From an uncultured Clostridia bacterium (lineage in GTDB: Bacteria; Bacillota; Clostridia; Oscillospirales; Acutalibacteraceae), in contig CANQPS010000012.1 in assembly GCA_947625785.1 (NCBI GenBank), positions 1-64,000 of the forward strand: a stretch of 64,000 bases of DNA, given 5' to 3'. A program made the position numbers and the translations under genes. The notes below the pieces were generated by a model. It made no database searches. It saw nothing but the letters and a program-made list of their open reading frames with translations, and had not been told where the DNA came from. How positions within the stretch are numbered: position 1 is the first letter of the stretch; each line of letters begins with the position of its first letter. Below, one piece after another: positions 40,785 to 49,400 of the stretch.

Positions 40785-42712
40785 GCCATACAATAAAAGG
40801 CACGGAGTTTTATTACAGAATAGACACGGAATACGGAATCAATTGTGATGGTTTTATTGCTGAAGGAACAGAAAGCATTGTTTTCAAAGGAATAAAGTAC
40901 GGTAATGATTTAAGGTATTCATGTGCCTTAAAATTTAAGCCTAAATCCAGACTCCGTGATTTTATGAACAGAGAATATAAGATTCTTGAATCAATGCAGA
41001 CATGTAGATCCGTTGTTCGTGTTCTGGATGTAATAGAAAATTTGGGCGATTTTTCAATACCATATGGAGATGGAGAAATATCTGCCCGTAATTGCTTTTG
41101 TGTTGTTGAAGAGTATATAGACGGAGATTCATTGCAGGATTATTGTATCAAACAATGGTTTCAATATGATGCTCTTGCACACAAATGGACACGAAATTCT
41201 ACTGAATACACTTATAGAGAAATCGTAAAATATCAGAATCAGATTGTTCAATTTATGATCAATTTGTGCGAGATAATGAAGTTTGTTTCAAATGTAAATA
41301 CTGATAACGGCAAAACAGAATCAAATAAACCAATTATATTACACTGTGATATCAAACCCGAAAACATTATGGTTACAAAACACGGTAAAGAACTTGTTCT
41401 TATTGACTTTGGTCGATCACGGGAACTAATGGACAGCCGTATATATCAGCATTATAGTGATACGGAAAACAAATCATTTACCGCAGACTATGGTCAAAGT
41501 CAGTGGCAGGATGTTGGAAAGGATAATTTCTATGCTTATGGTACAGTAGGATATTCTGCACCTGAATGTTATGCTGAACAAATCAAACAATTCACATCAT
41601 CAAAGTCCGGATTTCCGTTTCAAAGACAAAAAAGTGCACTAACTCACGGTCAGGTTTCTATAGAAAGCGATATATTTGGATTTGGCACTACATTTTGGGA
41701 ATGTTTGTCCATTTATGAGATTTGTATGGGGATACTTGAAAAAGCATCTGATACAAGCAGCCCAAGTTTTTTCAATAAAGCTATTATGGCACAATATGAA
41801 TCCGAGGTACGCAGCGGAAATGTTGATAAGTATTGCGATCGTGATTTTCGAAACATTGATATTGCTTATCATGAATCACTGGAAGCAATATTAAAAAAGT
41901 GTACGCATGCGAGAAAGCCGGGATTTCAGAATCCTTCCCAGTCATCGGAAGAGTATTATCATAATTTCCAGTCCCTCCAGGATGATATAGAAAGAGCACG
42001 GGATACCATACCATCTTTGGATAGAAAGTCGGATCCACTTGTGCGTCAGATGGTAGGTGTTTCAGGGTTTTGCAGTTCATTAACAATCTGCTTTTTTGTA
42101 CTCTTCCTGATAATGACATTTTTTTCTAACCGCTTATCTTGGGATAAGTGGAATAACCTAAAATCAGGATATACCGACAATCAAAAGCCAATGATGCGTG
42201 ACATATCAAATGAGATGTTAAGTGTTCCGTTTCAACACGATCGATACGAAAACCTTGATGAAATAATTCGATTTATGTACAGCGGAGATCCGAACGATAA
42301 TGTAATAGATCAAGATGAAGCTGAGATAATTACTGGTCTGTTAAGTAACCATGTTCCCGATCAGTCTCGTTGGAGCGAATATATTGACATTATTATGCAG
42401 AATCCTAAAACGGATAATATTGACGGTATAGCTAAAAGTATTTATCGTTTGAATCTTTCCGATGGATATGATTGTGATGGATATGAATTAGCAACTGCAA
42501 TTGTTCAGGTAAATGATGCAGACGATATGGAACTTGATAAACTGATTCCGGCATACAATACAGCTATGAAATATAAAAATCTAAGTGAATATAAAGATTC
42601 GGTATCAAAATTAGCTGCAAAGCTTATGACGGGAAAAAAAGTTGATAATATTGCATCGAATCTTGGGAAAAATCGTGAAGACATACGTAACGAATTGAAA
42701 GAACTGACATAG
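40781..42712 (+). CDS. Transmembrane Ser/Thr kinase, EssB-like layout
   Basis: A 643-residue membrane kinase. Residues 15-410 form a eukaryotic-like kinase domain: glycine loop IAEGTESIVFKG, CALKFKPK (ATP-binding Lys), NREYKILES (helix C Glu), catalytic loop HCDIKPENIMV near 188, LIDFGRSR near 209 (DFG), GTVGYSAPECY (APE). One membrane helix SSLTICFFVLFLIMTFF lies near 430-447, then about 195 external residues with helical repeats. EssB/YukC has the same plan but a dead kinase fold; here the catalytic Lys, Asp, Asn and DFG remain. It may be both a structural part and an active regulator of the secretion system. Confidence 0.82.
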   Translation: MSHTIKGTEFYYRIDTEYGINCDGFIAEGTESIVFKGIKYGNDLRYSCALKFKPKSRLRDFMNREYKILESMQTCRSVVRVLDVIENLGDFSIPYGDGEISARNCFCVVEEYIDGDSLQDYCIKQWFQYDALAHKWTRNSTEYTYREIVKYQNQIVQFMINLCEIMKFVSNVNTDNGKTESNKPIILHCDIKPENIMVTKHGKELVLIDFGRSRELMDSRIYQHYSDTENKSFTADYGQSQWQDVGKDNFYAYGTVGYSAPECYAEQIKQFTSSKSGFPFQRQKSALTHGQVSIESDIFGFGTTFWECLSIYEICMGILEKASDTSSPSFFNKAIMAQYESEVRSGNVDKYCDRDFRNIDIAYHESLEAILKKCTHARKPGFQNPSQSSEEYYHNFQSLQDDIERARDTIPSLDRKSDPLVRQMVGVSGFCSSLTICFFVLFLIMTFFSNRLSWDKWNNLKSGYTDNQKPMMRDISNEMLSVPFQHDRYENLDEIIRFMYSGDPNDNVIDQDEAEIITGLLSNHVPDQSRWSEYIDIIMQNPKTDNIDGIAKSIYRLNLSDGYDCDGYELATAIVQVNDADDMELDKLIPAYNTAMKYKNLSEYKDSVSKLAAKLMTGKKVDNIASNLGKNREDIRNELKELT

Positions 42713-42726
42713 TTGGGGGTGATAAT

Positions 42727-43077
42727 ATGCCTATACTTACAAACGAAGAAGAAAAAATGAAACAAACCAGAAAAAAGGAAATGAAAGATGCTGCTATGAA
42801 ATTCAAAGACGACTATCTTTCTTCTTTGATTTTGGGTCTGAAAGTGGGTGGATTATCACTCGCAGGTGTTATTTTGCTATATCTGATTGCAAAATGGATA
42901 TTCAGATGGGATCTCTTTTATGAAACAGATTTTAAATATGCTTCAATATTTCTCTTTATAACTTTTGTGTTTTTATTCATTGTGTTTCTGTGTATTGTAG
43001 TTGCCATTATCCTTTTTAACACAAAACACAAGCGTAATACAAAGTACTCAACTGTAAATGATACAAGAGGGGGATAA
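42727..43077 (+). CDS. Small two-helix membrane protein
   Basis: A 116-residue protein with a charged N-terminal helix (NEEEKMKQTRKKEMKD) and two membrane segments (VGGLSLAGVILLYLIAKWIF and IFLFITFVFLFIVFLCIVVA), then a basic tail. It overlaps the next gene's ribosome site. Probably a membrane component of the T7SS, in the role of EssA or a similar subunit, judging only from size and place. Confidence 0.65.
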   Translation: MPILTNEEEKMKQTRKKEMKDAAMKFKDDYLSSLILGLKVGGLSLAGVILLYLIAKWIFRWDLFYETDFKYASIFLFITFVFLFIVFLCIVVAIILFNTKHKRNTKYSTVNDTRGG

Positions 43078-43078
43078 A

Positions 43079-43465
43079 ATGAAAAAGAAAAAATTATTCC
43101 AAATCAACAGATTATCCGGACTAAGCTTTTTAATTTCATCCCTTAGCCTGTTGGTAATCCCTTTCATAAATATAGGTAATGGACTTACAGCTTCTGCTTA
43201 CATTGTTGCCGCTCTGTTTTGGATCGGATTACTGTTAGGTTCCGGATTTCAGATTTTTCTATCTGTCAAGTGCAAAGGTGTGAAAAAAAAGAAGTGGAAG
43301 AATCAAAAACTATTTTACATCGTTTCAGCGGCAGCCCTTATTCTTTTGATAATCCTTGTTATTTTAAAAATAAACATTATGTTCCTAATAGCACTAATGT
43401 TGTTTATTTCTATTTTACCAATTGAAGCTGCCTCAGTAATTAAAAAGGAGATGTATCTGAAATGA
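43079..43465 (+). CDS. Small four-helix membrane protein
   Basis: A 128-residue hydrophobic protein with about four membrane segments (LSFLISSLSLLVIPFINI, YIVAALFWIGLLLGSGFQIF, FYIVSAAALILLIILVI, INIMFLIALMLFISILPIEA in part). ATG 43079 follows GAGGGGGATAAA. Its stop overlaps the giant surface protein's start (ATGA). No recognised family. Confidence 0.65.
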   Translation: MKKKKLFQINRLSGLSFLISSLSLLVIPFINIGNGLTASAYIVAALFWIGLLLGSGFQIFLSVKCKGVKKKKWKNQKLFYIVSAAALILLIILVILKINIMFLIALMLFISILPIEAASVIKKEMYLK

Positions 43466-46400
43466 AATACAGAAAATTAAGGTTCCTTTCTGTTGTATGT
43501 GTGGCCTCTTTGCTTATACCACAGGGAGCTATTGCCGCTTATTCAGCTGGTGACGGTGATCCGGATACGACATCAGGATATACGCAAACAGAACCCAAGC
43601 CCATTACAATCAATGACCTATCAATATCCGTTGAAGAAAAACAGTATGATGGCAATACGAACGCAAATGTGACTATTACTATAACTCCTGAAGATCCTGA
43701 TTTGCTCAATGGTAAGGATGTGACGGTTCAATGGACAACTGCCACATTTGATAACAAAAATACAGGCAAAAATAAGGTTGTTACGATATCAGGATTGTAT
43801 CTTGACGGTGAAGACAAGGATGAGTTCAACCTTAATATTGACGGATATTTACAGGTTTCTACCGGTGTTATAACAGAGAGAGTAATCGAACTTATACCGA
43901 ACGAAGATCAGCCTCACTATACGACCGATAACTACCCTAAAATAGTTCCATTTACATATGATTCTAATATGATAATTGATAAAGGTGTTAAGGAAGAGAT
44001 TCAAAAAAATAGTATTTATATAGTTTTTAATGGTAAGTATTATTATTCATTGACTAATGAGGAGGTAAATACGGAAAAGGTACTTACAAATAATACAAAC
44101 TACAAAATTCAGATTTCAAGTAATTCAAAGTTAGATGTATTAGTACCGGATGCACCTGAATTAAATGATGCTGTTCTGACTCCTGCAAATGGTAATGTAA
44201 ATATTTTGTTCTATGACGAACTTGGATTTATAGCAAATGGTAAGGTAAATGTTAAAGTTTCTGCTCAATCGAAATATAATGAATCATTAACTTATTATAT
44301 TCAAAGCGATGAGAATGGTTATAAAGAAGAAACTCTAAGCGATACAAGCTTTAGTTTAGATACATTCGGTGATAAAGATTATCGTAAAGTTGATATCAAA
44401 TGTGCCGTTCAAGGAAAAGCCAATAGCGGGTATTCTCTTCTTAAATACAGCTTTGACAATAAAAGTTCTGAAAATCTGATTATTGATAAAGAGGAACCTT
44501 CGGAGAAAAATGATAACAATTTAAAGCTGGCAGCCGACAATAAAAATCAACAAATATGTCTTAGCGGTACTGTATGTGATGAGGGGTCCGGAATTGCATC
44601 AATCAGCTATAACTGGGAGAGAGATAAAGAAAATAGAGAGGGACAAATTTCTGATTTTAAAAAAGGAACAAAAGAGTTAAATATTAACAGTATTCCACTG
44701 TTTACTTATTCTGAACTTCCTGATGAAAAAGAGGTTACTATAACAATAACAGATCTTGCGGGCAATATAAAAAAGTTTACACTCAGTTGTGAAGATGTTG
44801 GTGTTGAATTTGCCAAACCGGTTATCAAGTCTATCACTCTCAAAAACGGTGAAGAAACCGAGTTAGACAAATTTCTTAATATCCTTTCCTTTGGTATCTA
44901 TTCAAAAAACAAGGATCTGACACTTGAGATAAAAGCTGCTCCTGCGGAATTTGACATTGAAAAGAAAAATGTTATAGTAAGTCTTTTATGTAAAAATGAT
45001 GAAGGTAATACAGTTATTTTTAATAATCAGACAAAAACTGCTGAGGAAGAAGTTGTTCTGACATTTACTATCGGAGATGAGGCAGTTGCTGATCAGCTTT
45101 CTGTAATGATCAAAAATGAATATGGAAGTGAAGAAATCACAACCCTAAGAGAAGCACTAAAATCAATACATTCAAATGGAGATAACCCCCAGTGGGGTGA
45201 TAGTACTCCGGATACAGATAATTCTGATAAGTGGGTGTTCGATCATTCGAAACCTGAGTTAAAAATAGATCTTGATGAAGCTTATGATAATAGATATTAT
45301 ATTGACTCAACTACTGAAATTATAAATATAACAGTGACTGATAATCTGAGCGGCATCAGAAATATCCATGTTTATAATCAAAGTACTCTTGATTATATAA
45401 TTAGTGATGGAAATGGTAAAGAAGTACTATTATCAGACGAAAACGGTATAAACTATACTGTTTCAAGCATTGATGAAAATAGTATAACTATTGTCGACAC
45501 TGATGGAAATGAAGATAAAATTGCTCTGCAAAAGGTTGATAGTTCACCTGGTGAGAATGTAACGGAATACGAAATCAGTACAAGAAATAAGTATTTCATA
45601 ACAAATTCAGAAAATTTTGTTTTGACTGGAATTAGAACCAAAATCGAAGGATTTGATTTAATTGCAAAAGATGAAAGTGATGTAAAACATTATTATCCAA
45701 TCAAGTCAAAAGGTATGGAAATTGATCCTGATGAGGAGATCGTTTTCAAGGACGATACAACAGTGTTATTCAAAGTTCCGGTTGATAATCTTATTTCCGG
45801 AAATAACAATTTATTTGTCACAGCAGAAGACAATGCAGGAAATACTGAAACTGTAGTTTTTGATGTTTATTTAGTTGAAGATACACCAGAAGGTGAATTA
45901 TCACTTGTTGTTCCCAAAACAGCAAAGATTGATGGTGAAGAATGGATACTTGAGAAAGAAATATTGGATTATATTGAAGAACAAAGTAACTTTGATAAAC
46001 CAAAGGCATCTGTTAAATTATCATTAAAAAATGATACGAATGGAATTAATTATATTGATGTTACTGTTAATGGTATTTCAGTCTATAATAAATCTAATAC
46101 ACATTTCAGCCATGATCTTTCTGATGATATTGAAAGTAATAACGGAATACTTATTATTGAATTGGATAATAACACTTTAAGCAAACTTATTAATACAAAT
46201 GATTATAAAAACAATAATGTTATTCAATTACATGCAACAATAAAAACAAGTATCTCTAACTCCTTGTCTCAGGAAATGGATAGTGAGGTTTATGTTGATA
46301 AGGAGAACCCTCAAATAGGCACTTTTAAAATCAGCAAGACAAATGATTCTATCCAAGATGTAATACATATTCTGACATTTGGCATATTCTGTAATAATGG

Positions 46401-49400
46401 AGTCAAGGTAAGCACAGATGTTACAGATGCAGCTAATGATGTTGGCGTAGAATCTGTTAGGTTTTATGACTTGAATGGTAACGAATTTACTGATGTAAAG
46501 CAAGATGAACAGAACAGTAATAGTTATTATATCATTTTACCCGGTAATGCACAGGTATATCAGACAGGTATCAAGGTTGTCGCTATAGATAAGCTTGGAA
46601 ATACAAGCACCCAATCACTTGATACATCAAATGTTAAAGCAGAAGATGGTAATTTGGAAGCTAATTTGATTTTGATTGAAAAATATGCTCCTGTCTCTAT
46701 AATAAATATGCCTGCCCCTACTTTTGATTTAAACGGTGATAATTGGTTTAATTCAGCGGATCAGAATATTTCGTTAATAGTAACTGATACTCTATTTGGT
46801 GCAAATAATAATTCAGGTATACGTGCAATTAGTGTAACGGTTAACGAAAAGCCAATAGGAACAGCTAAATCAGGTTCATATAAGAAGATCACTGCTGATG
46901 GAGAAGATACAGAAGAAAGTAACAAACTAATCACAGATTCAGTATCAACACAATCAAAGATTATTGAAGCAGAATATACATTTTCTATTTATGATCTTAT
47001 AGAAATTGCTGATGCCAATGATGGCAATTATGAATTTTCTGTTCAAGCAGTGGATAATGCCGGAAATGTTTCGACTGAAAGCGTGACATTCTACAGAGAT
47101 ATTACATCGCCGACTGTTACTGATTTCAGATTCTCTAATCCATTACAGTCAGAAAATGAAAAAGAAAAAACTGAACCCGGTGAAATGAACGGTATAACCA
47201 TTGATCAGGATAAGAACATTGTTAAGACTGATTACGGTTATTATTTCAAGGAAAGCTTTGATTTGACGGTGTATGCTGAGGACAACAATGCATCCTCCGG
47301 TCTTGCTTCAGTAACACTGACGCTTGTGGATTATACTGATGGAAATGCGGTACGCAGAGAGTCTGAAACCAAAAACTGTACTTATGATACAGAAGGAAAT
47401 GTTATTTTCCCGTCATTCACCATCGAATCCGGATTCAAAGGTATGATACTTGCAGAGATAACTGATAATACTGGCAATGTTTCCAAGGAACAATCACCCC
47501 GTGGTTTTGTAAGCGATAATGAGTGTCCAGAAATTGAGATTAGTAAAGTAAATCAGCCACTACAGGGAGTTAGCGGTAATGATAATGAAGACCTGTATAC
47601 AAATGATGCTGAATTCACTGTTACGATTACTGATACAAAATCCGGACTGAAATCAATCAATTTTGAAACTAATTCAGAAACACACAATTATGATTCAGTT
47701 AGGGGTAAGTTAGAAGCTGAAGATTTAGATAATTATTATACAGATGCTGCGAATCGCAGATATAATATTGTTGAGGGTAGTGATTATCCTGAAATAGGGG
47801 AAACCGGTTGGAAAGTTACAAAAACAGATCTTAATGTTGTAACACAAATTCAGAAAACTTTTAAATATGGTGATATTGTAGATACTGTCAACCAATATCA
47901 AGATGGTAATGTTCATTATTTTGATGATAAAAATATTGTTCTGACATTTGATGTGTTTGATAACTCAAACAATAACACTACAAAATCTACAACGCCTTTT
48001 ACCATTGACCGTGCTAACCCTGAAATCAATAAGATATCGTTGAATTCTTTTGATGGTACAAAAGAAGTTGTATTTACAGATAATAATGAATTTGAGTATA
48101 GGTATTTCTACAAAGGTCCTTTCTCTGTTACAGCACAGGTATCTGATCCTAGTCCATCATCTGGATTGAATAAAATGGATTATAGATTTGTAACCTATAA
48201 TGCAGACGGCGAAGTTACAAACGATGATGCATCAGTTAAAGATATAAAAATCAATTCTGGTAAAACCGAAAATGTACAGATTCCAGATACTTTCACAAAG
48301 GGACAAATATTTGTTAAGGCTTATGACAATACATTAGAGAATATTTCCGAAGAAAAAGGAATATATGGTGTTGTTATAGACTATGCAGCTCCAATAATTA
48401 CCATTTATCAGTTGCCAAGTACAAACGAAAAAAATAATGCAGTTGATGATGATGGTAATATATTGTATAATGATCCTAAAAAAGTTAGTTTCAGAGTTAC
48501 TATCGAAGATACTGAATCAGGTATCAAAAATATTCATTATTTAAAATCTTCAGAAAAAACCGTTGGTTTGGCCGAGACAGAGACATCAGTAGATGTATCA
48601 AACCCTGCTTATATCATAGATTCTACTATAGGAAATGCTGAAAATGCTTCCGATTGGACCATAGAAGCTATGGACCATAACCTTGTAACCAAAGTATCTC
48701 GTGTATTTACTTTCAATGAAGATGACAAGAATATTCAGTTCTCATTTAAGGCAACCGACCAATCAGGAAACACATCAAATGAAGAGACAAGCCAGAGTTT
48801 CACAATTGATACTGCAGCTCCTTCTGTTACCGATATTTCGTTTTCAATAAAAACTGCTGATAATATTTCAGGAGTTAAACCGGAAGAATTTATAGAGAAG
48901 TTAGAATATGGATACTACTTTAAAGAACAAATGGTTATTAATGCAAGTTGTGAGGACAGCAGACCGTCTTCAGGGCTTAAGATGATGTCTTTCAGATTCG
49001 TGCCTTATAGGGACGGAGAACAAATCGAACAATCAGAGTATGCAGAACCGAAAAAATCTGATGTAAACGATTTTGTGGTTTCTAAAAAGGTTGTTAACGG
49101 TAAAGCAGCTTGCATAGTGGAAAAGGGCTTTAAAGGTCAGATTTTCATCACTGCTTATGATTATGCGGCTTTCTATTACGATATAAATACATCAGAAGAA
49201 ATTACCACCCAAGCTTTTGTCATAGAGGATAATGCTCCGGAAATAAAAATTGCCGAACTTCCGGAAACAGCCTTAGTTGATGATCTTGGTAACAAACTGT
49301 ATACTGGGAAGGTAAGCTTTAAAGTAACTATAACTGATACCGAAGCGGGATTGAGAGAAGTTACCTATGTTCATAGATCTGATAATATAAAAGAAATCAA

